A stretch of 9,654 nt of DNA. Origin: Planctomycetales bacterium. Lineage in GTDB: Bacteria > Planctomycetota > SBBH01. The stretch covers positions 1 to 9,654 of the forward strand of contig SBBH01000126.1 of assembly GCA_005239795.1 (NCBI GenBank). The letters are read 5' to 3'. Under the pieces are notes generated by a model. It saw nothing but the letters and a program-made list of their open reading frames with translations. It had not been told where the DNA came from and made no database searches. Shown here one piece after another: positions 1 to 5,866 of this stretch. How positions within the stretch are numbered: the first letter of the stretch is position 1; the number at the start of each line of letters is the position of its first letter. The translations under genes and the position numbers were made by a program.

Positions 1-23
1 AGTGCTGAGTGCTGAGTGCTGAG
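1..23. repeat. Heptamer tandem repeat (AGTGCTG)x3 at the window edge
   Basis: The window opens with three perfect head-to-tail copies of AGTGCTG followed by AG. The array is cut by the window edge, so its true length is unknown. It lies about 20 bp beyond the stop codon of the serine protease gene, in non-coding sequence. Short arrays like this often vary in copy number between strains. No function can be read from it. Confidence 0.75.
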
Positions 24-42
24 GCGCACAGAAGGCTCGAGT

Positions 43-1113
43 TTACTTCGTGCGCTCTTTTGCGCCGGCCGGCAGGACCGCCGGGTCCACCTCGGCCGCG
101 CCGGCCAAGAACGCCAAGTTCTTTTCCTCAAACCAGTCGAGGACGGTCCCCATCGAGACCATGACGCCCAGATGCGGCACGGCCGCTGGAAGGACCCGCC
201 CGTAGGCGCAGACACGGCTTGAAACCCCAATCATCTCCTGGTTGCGGGCATCATAGATCCCGCCTCCGGAGTTTCCGAAAATCATCTGGGCATCGGTCAT
301 CCAAAAGATCTGCCCGTCGATCTTCCGGTTGGTGTTGGTGATCTCTCCCTTGGAGGGGAGCGGCGCCAGGCCCAGGGGACACCCCACCGTATAGACGGGA
401 TTGAAGGTCCGAATGCGCCCGAGGGCCGGACGGCTGGCCAGGACCGCGCAGGCGGGGGGCTCATCTGCCAAAACCATGCGCAAAAGCGCGAGGTCCCGTG
501 CTTCATCGTGCCGGTAGATCTCCGCCTGGGCCTTCTGGCAGACCTCGCCCGTCCGGTCGAAAAACTCGACAGACACCGTCATGGCTCCCCCTTCAGCCTC
601 GAGCGCCTCCTGGATCACATGGTAGGCCGTCAGAGCGAAGACCTCCCACTCCACGCGGGCCAGCGTTTCGGACGGGCCGGGCGCTTCTGGAGCCGGGCGG
701 AAGGGACGCACATGGATGACCGTGCCGCTCCCGCTGCTTTCCGCCAGATCGAGCCTCACCGTCGGCAGGATCATCCGGTCCACCAGGACCGTCGGATCGT
801 TCTGGATCGCCGCGCGCAACGCGTCGATCGCCGAGGCGTGCCGGGCGACAGATTCCTGTGTCATGGCGGCCTTGTGGACCATTTCGGCCACGATCGTCCC
901 TCGATCTTGAGCCGACCCGGCCGGGCCTTCCGTGTGGTGCAGGGCCCCGAGCTCGCGGCGCAGGGTATGCACTTGAGCAGCGAGCCATCCGACCGTCGCC
1001 AGAAGGCAGAGCCCGGTAAACAGCGCGACCGAGAGGGCGTTTTGGCTGCTACGCGCGGCCTTACGCGAGCGCCGCCGCTTTTTTCTTAAAAAGCGCGGCC
1101 AGAGTGAGCGCAT
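43..1113 (-). CDS. Membrane-anchored trypsin-like (HtrA/S1-type) serine protease
   Basis: A 356-residue protein. The frame is open upstream to 1296, but the ATG at 1113 is preceded by AAAGGAGG about 5 nt away, which fixes the start. Residues 10-21 are very basic (RKKRRRSRKAAR) and are followed by one hydrophobic segment (about 26-47), giving an N-in anchor with the rest outside the cytoplasm. A short heptad-like stretch (about 48-105) leads to the protease domain. The catalytic triad can be read in order: His165 in LTAYH, Asp207 in ARDLALL, Ser282 in GNSGGG. These match the TAxH, D-[LIV]-A-[LV]-L and GNSGG signatures of chymotrypsin-fold proteases. No PDZ domain follows; the protein ends soon after the barrel, so it is shorter than DegP/DegS-type HtrA proteins. 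It is probably a periplasmic or cell-surface protease; its substrate is unknown. Its start overlaps the end of the recombinase-domain gene by 53 bp, suggesting co-transcription. Confidence 0.88.
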   Translation of the reverse strand: MRSLWPRFLRKKRRRSRKAARSSQNALSVALFTGLCLLATVGWLAAQVHTLRRELGALHHTEGPAGSAQDRGTIVAEMVHKAAMTQESVARHASAIDALRAAIQNDPTVLVDRMILPTVRLDLAESSGSGTVIHVRPFRPAPEAPGPSETLARVEWEVFALTAYHVIQEALEAEGGAMTVSVEFFDRTGEVCQKAQAEIYRHDEARDLALLRMVLADEPPACAVLASRPALGRIRTFNPVYTVGCPLGLAPLPSKGEITNTNRKIDGQIFWMTDAQMIFGNSGGGIYDARNQEMIGVSSRVCAYGRVLPAAVPHLGVMVSMGTVLDWFEEKNLAFLAGAAEVDPAVLPAGAKERTK

Positions 1114-1546
1114 CGACCCTCCTTTCCCCCGAAACCCCTTGGTCCTGTTTGTCCTGTGCCGACCAGCCGGGACTGCGCCGGCGCGACTCGAGCACCCTTT
1201 GGACGCGCATGAATGCAGCGCTGGAAACGATGGCCGGATGCGCCCCCGGGATCGGAGACGCGGCGCCCCCCTTTCGAAGGACGCCCCGGTAGACATCGTT
1301 ACGCAAAATCCAAAGCAGGGCCTGACGCGACCAGGGCTGCCCCCGATGGGCCAGGCGCTGACGCTTCAAGGAATTCGCCAGGGCTCCCAGGCTCGAGAGA
1401 CGCAGATAGTCCCTGAAGAGAAGCCGCACCAGGGCCGCCTCGCGCGGGACCGGACGAAGACGCCCCGTCCGATCGCGGCGGTACCCTAAGGGGGCTTGTC
1501 CGCCGCGAAAGCGCACCCTGCGGATTTCCCCATCGGAAGGGCTCAC
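1061..1546 (-). CDS. Stand-alone recombinase-domain protein (no catalytic resolvase domain)
   Basis: A 161-residue protein matching only the middle 'Recombinase' DNA-binding domain of large serine recombinases. GGQAPLGYRRD (15-25) corresponds to the GGxxPxGY motif, WSRQALLWILRNDVYRG (72-88) to the W(S/T)xxxxxxILRNxxYxG motif, and HPAIVSSAAFMRVQRVL (103-119) to the usual 'IVs..F..vq..L' ending. The N-terminal catalytic Ser domain is absent: a TAG at 1558-1556 closes the frame three codons upstream of the GTG start. The zinc-ribbon and coiled-coil tail are also missing. It therefore cannot recombine DNA by itself. It may be a DNA-binding protein derived from a recombinase, or a remnant. The intact frame, good promoter and overlap with the protease gene favour an expressed gene. 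The -10 hexamer lies only 6 nt before GTG, so the mRNA may be leaderless; the only purine-rich upstream sequence (GGAAGGA) is about 14 nt or more from GTG. Confidence 0.7.
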   Translation of the reverse strand: MSPSDGEIRRVRFRGGQAPLGYRRDRTGRLRPVPREAALVRLLFRDYLRLSSLGALANSLKRQRLAHRGQPWSRQALLWILRNDVYRGVLRKGGAASPIPGAHPAIVSSAAFMRVQRVLESRRRSPGWSAQDKQDQGVSGERRVDALTLAALFKKKAAALA

Positions 1547-1552
1547 GGCGGC

Positions 1553-1581
1553 ACTCTACTTCCTTCCCCCGTTTTTGTCAA
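1553..1581 (-). promoter_or_regulatory. Sigma70-type promoter for the recombinase-domain/protease pair
   Basis: On the minus strand there is a consensus -35 TTGACA (1581-1576), a 17-nt spacer and a -10-like TAGAGT (1558-1553, four of six consensus bases). The spacing is ideal. Transcription would begin about 6-7 nt past the -10, at or next to the GTG codon at 1546, which implies a leaderless or nearly leaderless transcript. A second TTGACA lies 11 bp further upstream (1592-1587). The promoter is read from sequence only. Confidence 0.55.
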
Positions 1582-1595
1582 GTACTTGTCAAAAA
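1572..1595. promoter_or_regulatory. 24-nt near-perfect palindrome, candidate operator
   Basis: The sequence is symmetric about 1583/1584, with a perfect CAAGTACTTG core (1579-1588) and T5/A5 ends. Only the pair 1578/1589 breaks the symmetry. It also reads as two direct TTGTCA copies 11 bp apart on the plus strand, or two TTGACA on the minus strand. It covers the -35 of the leftward promoter and lies about 62 bp upstream of the rightward yggS start, a typical place for a dimeric repressor operator. The binding protein is unknown; the neighbouring recombinase-domain protein is one candidate. Confidence 0.5.
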
Positions 1596-1657
1596 GAGGC
1601 GCCCATCAAGCCTCCCCCCCTTGTCCGCCCGGCCGAAAGAAGCGTACGATCCGCCCC

Positions 1658-2335
1658 ATGGAAAGCGCCGCCCCTACTTTTGAGCACCTCGCGCGCCTCA
1701 CCGAACGGATCGCCGAGGCGGCCGCGCGCGTAGGACGGCCCCCCGGAAGCGTCAAGCTCATTGCGGCCACGAAGACCGCCCCCCCAGAGCGCCTGCGGGC
1801 GCTCTGGGGCGCGGGGTGCCGCGCGTTCGGGGAAAACCGCGTCCAGGAGGCCACACTTAAGATCGCGGCGCTTTCGGATCTGGCGGCTGAGTGGCATTTC
1901 ATCGGCCACCTCCAGCGCAACAAGGCGAAATCGATCCCGGGCCGCTTCACCTGGATCCACTCGCTCGACACCCTCGCGCTGGCCCAGACGCTCGAACGGG
2001 TCTGCGCCGCCCAAGGGGCGACCTTGTCCTGCCTCGTGGAGGTGAACATGTCCGGCGATCCCGCCAAGCACGGCCTCGCGCCGGAAGAGCTCCCTCCTCT
2101 TTTGGAGGGAGCGGCGGCCTTGCCGCATCTCTGCCTTGAGGGACTCATGACCATGGCCTCTGCGGGAGCGGACGAGGCAGCCTTGCGGCGGATCTTCGCC
2201 GGACTCCGGGAACTCGCCCGCCGGCACAACCTCGCGGAACTTTCCATGGGGATGTCGGACGATTTTGAGATCGCCATCGAGGAAGGGGCCACCCTGGTGC
2301 GGATCGGCCGAGCCCTGTTGGGGGACCGCCCATAA
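1658..2335 (+). CDS. yggS: YggS/PROSC-family pyridoxal 5'-phosphate homeostasis protein
   Basis: A 225-residue protein, the usual size for this family of single-domain, fold-type III PLP-binding proteins. YggS binds PLP without a known catalytic reaction and buffers vitamin B6 and amino/keto acid pools in the cytoplasm. Visible signatures: the PLP lysine K39 in LIAATKT, GENRVQE (58-64), HFIGHLQRNK (80-89), EVNMSGDPAKHG (128-139), and the phosphate-binding LSMGMSDD (195-202) and VRIGRALLG (214-222). The frame is open upstream to 1496, but the family N-terminus fits the ATG at 1658. There is no strong Shine-Dalgarno; only GAAAGAAG about 15 nt upstream. The gene stands alone, divergent from the recombinase-domain gene and convergent with the exported-protein gene; the 55-bp convergent gap (2336-2390) holds no convincing terminator. 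Confidence 0.95.
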   Translation: MESAAPTFEHLARLTERIAEAAARVGRPPGSVKLIAATKTAPPERLRALWGAGCRAFGENRVQEATLKIAALSDLAAEWHFIGHLQRNKAKSIPGRFTWIHSLDTLALAQTLERVCAAQGATLSCLVEVNMSGDPAKHGLAPEELPPLLEGAAALPHLCLEGLMTMASAGADEAALRRIFAGLRELARRHNLAELSMGMSDDFEIAIEEGATLVRIGRALLGDRP

Positions 2336-2390
2336 GACTGGCTGCCAAGAGGCGCCCCCCCCGGCAAGCCGCCCGCTCGACGTTTGACAG

Positions 2391-3500
2391 CTATTGCCCC
2401 TCAGGAACGTCCCGCAGAACGACATCCGAGAGATCCGGGACCGCGACTGGCCGCGCGGGCCAGGGTCCCCACCGCTCTTCATACCAGGCGATCCACGCCT
2501 CAAGGTCGATGTCCCCCCTTTCATCTTTTTTCTTGGGGGGACTACGCTTGTCGATCATTTTGATCACCTTGATCAGCTTCTTTCGGATGTCTCCATCCAC
2601 CATTGGAAGAGCCCCTAGAAGAGGCGGCAACCCTCCTTGGGGCCCGATCTTCTTAAGGATTTTTTCCAGGTCGTCGAAAACCTCACTGCGCGCCTTGATC
2701 CGATGTTGCTGTTCGACCTCCGGGCAGGAGGTCCACAAGAAGACGAGCGTCCGGACCGAGGCCTCAGCTCCGGCGATCCCCCCCTCCTCAAAAACCTTCC
2801 GAATCTTCTGGAGGACGCCCGGGATCTCGTCGCGCCAGGCCCTGAAATTCGGGAATTCTCGAGCGTTGATGTTCCCAGCGTCCAAAAACACCAGATTTTC
2901 CGCCAGTATCAGGTATCCAGCCAGGCTCTTCTGATAAAAATGTGCCTTCGCAACCTCAGGAAAGACCTCGACCGCCTTCTCCAAATCGTCGATCCGCCCA
3001 TCAGGAACTGCGTCGACCGCCTCGATCGGAGCCTCCGGGGCCGGGAACGGGAATTTCTCAAGCCACGCGCGCATCTCCTCATACCGCTCGGCTTGAATCT
3101 CCCAGACCCCCTTCAAGGGGAACCGTCCCAGATAGATCCCCGACGGCTGCCAGTTCCGCGCCCCCTCCTCAGGGGATTGCACGGTGCCCGTCGCATCGCG
3201 GCGTAGGAATTCCTTCAATTTCAAAAAGAGCGTATCGCGCGCCTTCTTCAGGCGGGCCAGGCGCGAACGCTTGAGGGTCAACTCCGTGTCCTCCCCCTCC
3301 CCCCCCACGGGATACTTCTGGGGAGCGATCTCAACGCGGTACTCGCGGGTCGACTCCTGCACCGCCGTGTAGGGATCCTTCACCGCCAGAAGCGGGCTGT
3401 GATAGAAGTCGGCCCAGGCGGGGAGGGCGAAAAACAAACCGGCCGCGAGCCAAACGATTGCTCGGTCGCCCCTGTTATCTTCCCGCCGCGACGGCGCCAT
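2391..3500 (-). CDS. Exported protein of unknown function, partner of pentaheme cytochrome
   Basis: A 369-residue protein I do not recognise. Residues 13-30 form a signal peptide ending ALPAWA, with predicted cleavage before Asp31 (AxA rule), so the mature protein is probably periplasmic. The mature part is highly charged: a Lys/Arg-rich helical stretch (about 73-101), a central region rich in aromatic and acidic residues, and a C-terminal helical stretch (about 265-320, with 'LLGALPMVDGDIRKKLIKVI') faintly reminiscent of HEAT-type repeats. It ends with DLEAWIAWYEERWGPW, a Trp-rich motif resembling endings of some exported HEAT-like proteins; this likeness is only an impression. It lacks heme motifs. 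The ATG lies inside the cytochrome gene (26-bp overlap), with GGGGGA a few nt upstream, so the two are almost certainly co-translated and may work together. Confidence 0.8.
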   Translation of the reverse strand: MAPSRREDNRGDRAIVWLAAGLFFALPAWADFYHSPLLAVKDPYTAVQESTREYRVEIAPQKYPVGGEGEDTELTLKRSRLARLKKARDTLFLKLKEFLRRDATGTVQSPEEGARNWQPSGIYLGRFPLKGVWEIQAERYEEMRAWLEKFPFPAPEAPIEAVDAVPDGRIDDLEKAVEVFPEVAKAHFYQKSLAGYLILAENLVFLDAGNINAREFPNFRAWRDEIPGVLQKIRKVFEEGGIAGAEASVRTLVFLWTSCPEVEQQHRIKARSEVFDDLEKILKKIGPQGGLPPLLGALPMVDGDIRKKLIKVIKMIDKRSPPKKKDERGDIDLEAWIAWYEERWGPWPARPVAVPDLSDVVLRDVPEGQ

Positions 3501-4530
3501 GCCATTCCCCCAGAAGATCTCCCTCCCCGTCGTAAAGGGTGGGAAACCGCTTGTAGATCAATCTAACCCGTACGCCAGCGGCAAAGGCTGGAATATCGAA
3601 GAAAAAAGGGCGGCGTTCCGCGGGCCTCAGGCGGTTGTCGAGCTCTGCCCGTTCGGCGCGGGAAAGCGACCGCGCCGAACGCGGCGGGGGCTTTAGGATC
3701 GTTCGCGATACGTGGACGTCGTCCCCAGGTAGTGCGAACTCTGCGACAATGTGAAATTCCCGGTCCGGGAACTCCCCCGGAAAGTTGTGCCCGGCCCGGT
3801 TCTCAACCGCCACCTCCAGGCGCGCCGGGGGCCCCTTGTCAAAACGCGCCTCCCAGGCGATCGCCGATTTCAGGAACATTTTATCCCGGTGGCCCGGAAA
3901 CAGGTGGCTGTGTCCGGGGAGTGCCGCCCGCCCGTCGATCGCCGGGCGCAGCACCTCGGGCATATGGCAGGAGGCGCAATCGATCCCTCGCCGGGCGAAG
4001 GGGCTGTCGCGCCATTCGTCCACGACAAAGTGCGTGACGTTGTGGCAGGAGCCGCACAGCTCCACCGAGGCGATCCGGGGATCCTGTCGGGGGCGGCAGA
4101 AGGCGCTCCGGTCGGCCCCCGCGCGCGCGGCCGCCACGCCCCTCTCTAAACCGTGGCACGTGAGACATCCGATCGATTCCTCCTCGTGATGGGGGCGAAA
4201 GACCGGAAGCGCCCCCGGCCCGGTGAGCAGAATCGGCTCGGCGCTGTGGCAAACCCGACATTGAACGAGCGTAAAATCCAGGCTGGCGGCCCGGATGTGG
4301 GGGTTCTGCCAGGCATGGGCGTGAGCGCTCTGGAACCATTCGTCATAGATTGAGGAATGGCATTCCCCACACCTCATTGATGATATAAATTGTTTATTTT
4401 CAATTATTTGTGTATCACTCAATCTTTTTGAACAGGCCATGTAGGTGAGCGGGATCCCCCCGATCGCCCAGAGAAGGACCCAGCGCGCCCCCAAAGACTT
4501 TCCCCATGGCCTATGTTCCACGTGGAACAT
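3475..4530 (-). CDS. Pentaheme cytochrome c, probable lipoprotein (cytochrome c554-like)
   Basis: A 351-residue protein (numbered from the ATG at 4530) with five CXXCH heme-binding motifs: CGECH (54-58), CRVCH (91-95), CLTCH (122-126), CGSCH (159-163) and CASCH (185-189). The first is followed by SSIYDEWFQSAHAHAW, the W..S.H pattern of cytochrome c554/multiheme families; GHNFPGEFPDREFH (248-260) resembles the GHxFPTG segment of related multiheme proteins. A hydrophobic N-terminus (17-30) ends in TYMAC; Cys33 could be lipidated, though the lipobox is imperfect. It likely transfers electrons at the membrane or periplasm; partners are unknown. The start is uncertain: ATG 4530 lies within a parS site and directly abuts GGGAGGA (no spacing), whereas the in-frame GTG at 4521 has normal 10-nt spacing from GGAGG. 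The C-terminal third carries no heme. An AT-rich patch (about 4375-4432) encodes residues 34-52. Confidence 0.92.
   Translation of the reverse strand: MFHVEHRPWGKSLGARWVLLWAIGGIPLTYMACSKRLSDTQIIENKQFISSMRCGECHSSIYDEWFQSAHAHAWQNPHIRAASLDFTLVQCRVCHSAEPILLTGPGALPVFRPHHEEESIGCLTCHGLERGVAAARAGADRSAFCRPRQDPRIASVELCGSCHNVTHFVVDEWRDSPFARRGIDCASCHMPEVLRPAIDGRAALPGHSHLFPGHRDKMFLKSAIAWEARFDKGPPARLEVAVENRAGHNFPGEFPDREFHIVAEFALPGDDVHVSRTILKPPPRSARSLSRAERAELDNRLRPAERRPFFFDIPAFAAGVRVRLIYKRFPTLYDGEGDLLGEWHGAVAAGR
4514..4529. promoter_or_regulatory. parS: parS centromere site 1 (ParB-binding)
   Basis: TGTTCCACGTGGAACA is a perfect 16-bp palindrome, extending to 18 bp with flanking A and T. It differs from the bacterial parS consensus TGTTNCACGTGAAACA at one position, where it is simply the symmetric version. 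It overlaps the 5' end of the cytochrome gene, where it accounts for the N-terminal residues MFHVEH. ParB would nucleate here and spread, bridging the replicated origin to ParA and SMC. Confidence 0.88.
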
Positions 4531-4564
4531 TCCTCCCGATTAAGCGCCTTGCGACTCTCCTCGT

Positions 4565-4580
4565 TGTTCCACGTGAAACA
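4565..4580. promoter_or_regulatory. parS: parS centromere site 2 (ParB-binding)
   Basis: TGTTCCACGTGAAACA matches the parS consensus TGTTNCACGTGAAACA at all 16 positions. It is truly intergenic, in the 124-bp gap between the divergent cytochrome and MazG-like genes, with its centre 51 bp from that of site 1. Two sites this close, with the shared 16-mer, are very unlikely by chance in 9.6 kb. Canonical parS sites cluster near oriC, usually near parAB; neither parA nor parB is in this window. Confidence 0.93.
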
Positions 4581-4654
4581 CTCAGAGTCTATCCTAAAAC
4601 CAAAGACCAGTTCCAGCTTGAAGGGACCATCCAAAAAAGTCAGAGTGTCCGCGC

Positions 4655-4942
4655 ATGCGCCTTTCGGAATTCCAGAAAAAGATCGAGGCGATTTACATGA
4701 CGCGGGACCGGGCCCGGGGGAGCGCCGGGACGTTCGTCTGGTTTGTCGAGGAGGTGGGGGAGCTCGCCCGCGCCATTGGCCGCCAGGACACGGCGGCCCG
4801 CCGGGAGGAGTTTGCCGACTGCCTGGCGTGGCTCGCGACGCTGGCGAGCCTCCACGGGATCGATCTCGAGGAGGCGGTCCAGAAATATGCCCGGGGGTGC
4901 CCCAGGTGCCGCAAGACCCCCTGCGGCTGCAGTGCGAAATGA
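4655..4942 (+). CDS. MazG-like nucleotide pyrophosphohydrolase with C-terminal Cys motif
   Basis: A 95-residue single-domain member of the all-alpha NTP pyrophosphatase (MazG/iMazG) superfamily, which hydrolyses NTPs or dNTPs to NMP and pyrophosphate, often to remove damaged nucleotides. The metal-binding motif is visible: E32-E33-V-G-E36 (FVEEVGELARAI) and, one helix later, E52-F-A-D55. The tail CPRCRKTPCGC (82-92) has four cysteines spaced like a small zinc ribbon; such tails occur on some small MazG-like proteins. The true substrate cannot be told from sequence. No clear Shine-Dalgarno precedes the ATG. It ends 15 bp before the first ABC ATPase and is probably the first gene of that operon, transcribed away from the parS region. 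Confidence 0.85.
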   Translation: MRLSEFQKKIEAIYMTRDRARGSAGTFVWFVEEVGELARAIGRQDTAARREEFADCLAWLATLASLHGIDLEEAVQKYARGCPRCRKTPCGCSAK

Positions 4943-4957
4943 ACGCGTGACGGCGCG

Positions 4958-5866
4958 ATGGCCCCGCTCATCAGTACACAATCACTTTCAAAATCGTATG
5001 GCAAGGTTACGGCGCTCGCCGATGTGACCCTGTCGGCGCTCCCTGGGAGCTTGGGGCTTGTGGGCCCCAATGGCGCTGGCAAGACGACCTTGATCCGGAT
5101 CCTCATGGGTTTGGCGCACCCCGATCGGGGAGAGGTCCGCCTTTTCGGCTTGGATCCTGCGAAGGATGCCAAGCGGGTGCGCGCGCGGGTCGGGTTCGTC
5201 CCAGAGGACGATGCCTATTGGGAAGGGCTCTCCGCTGTGGGGGCAGTCCAGTTCGCGGGGCGCCTGAGCGGCCTGGCTGCGAGCGACGCCTTGAAACGAG
5301 CTCATCGGCTCCTCGACGAGGCGGGGCTTGAAGAAGAACGATACCGTTTGATGGAAACCCTCTCGATGGGAATGCGCCAAAAGGTGCGGTTGGCTCAGGG
5401 CCTGGTGCACACTCCCGAGCTCTTGATTCTAGACGAGCCCTCGCGCTTTTTAGATCCTCAGGCACGTACGGCATTCACCGAATGGGCGGGACGCCTCCAA
5501 AAACAGGGGACGTCAATTTTGATCTCAACCCATGAACTGGGCGATATCGAAAAACTCTGTGATCGGGCCATCCTCCTCGTGGAGGGACGTCTGAAAGCCC
5601 AAATCGACCTTCCAGATCTCCTCAAGCGGTCTGATCAGTGGGAACTTCAACCGATTGGAGAGATGGAAAAAGCAACCGCTGCCATGAGATCAATCGGAAT
5701 TACGCCAGAGATCGACAATGACACATTTTTATTCATGATGGGAGATAATGACTGCACGAAAATAGTTTTTGAATTCAATAAAAGAAAAATTGGCATACGA
5801 AGGCTTTCCAGAATCACGCCATCTCTTGTGGATATCCTCCCCCAATTCCTCTCTCGCCCCAGATGA
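4958..5866 (+). CDS. ABC transporter ATP-binding protein 1 (ABC-2 type exporter family)
   Basis: A 302-residue cytoplasmic ATPase subunit. It has an A-loop Tyr14, Walker A GPNGAGKT (36-43), signature LSMGMRQ (135-141, the LSxGMxQ form common in ABC-2 exporters), Walker B LLILDEP (155-161, catalytic Glu160) and H-loop His192. The Q-loop region reads VGFVPEDD, with Glu in place of Gln, as seen in many relatives. The D-loop is unusual: SRFLDP instead of SGLDP, with Phe replacing the conserved Gly. About 90 residues follow the core; from about residue 235 codon use becomes AT-richer than in the core. No Shine-Dalgarno is visible before ATG; coupling to the MazG-like gene 15 bp upstream is likely. 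Its stop overlaps the permease start by ATGA. Substrate unknown. Confidence 0.93.
   Translation: MAPLISTQSLSKSYGKVTALADVTLSALPGSLGLVGPNGAGKTTLIRILMGLAHPDRGEVRLFGLDPAKDAKRVRARVGFVPEDDAYWEGLSAVGAVQFAGRLSGLAASDALKRAHRLLDEAGLEEERYRLMETLSMGMRQKVRLAQGLVHTPELLILDEPSRFLDPQARTAFTEWAGRLQKQGTSILISTHELGDIEKLCDRAILLVEGRLKAQIDLPDLLKRSDQWELQPIGEMEKATAAMRSIGITPEIDNDTFLFMMGDNDCTKIVFEFNKRKIGIRRLSRITPSLVDILPQFLSRPR

Noticed and set aside
508..1089. 193-codon plus-strand frame antisense to the serine protease
   Set aside because: No recognisable motif and a low-complexity basic composition; the opposite strand has a complete catalytic triad.
2340..2370. Hairpin (GGCTGCC with GGCAAGCC, one bulge) between convergent yggS and the exported-protein gene
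   Set aside because: A 16-nt C-rich loop, a bulge and no T-run on either strand; not a convincing intrinsic terminator.
1589..2524. Long minus-strand open frames antisense to yggS
   Set aside because: The products are Arg/Gly/Ser/Pro-rich without domains, while the plus strand encodes an unmistakable YggS family protein.
4152..4167. Possible third parS (a CACGTG core with 12/16 match) in the cytochrome gene
   Set aside because: Four mismatches including the left half, and the bases encode the conserved heme motif CLTCHG on the minus strand, which explains the sequence.
4513..4950. Plus-strand ORF of 145 codons starting MFHVEH over the parS sites and the MazG-like gene
   Set aside because: It is out of frame with the MazG-like gene and begins at the parS palindrome; the product is Arg/Gly/Pro-rich, as expected of a shadow frame in GC-rich DNA.
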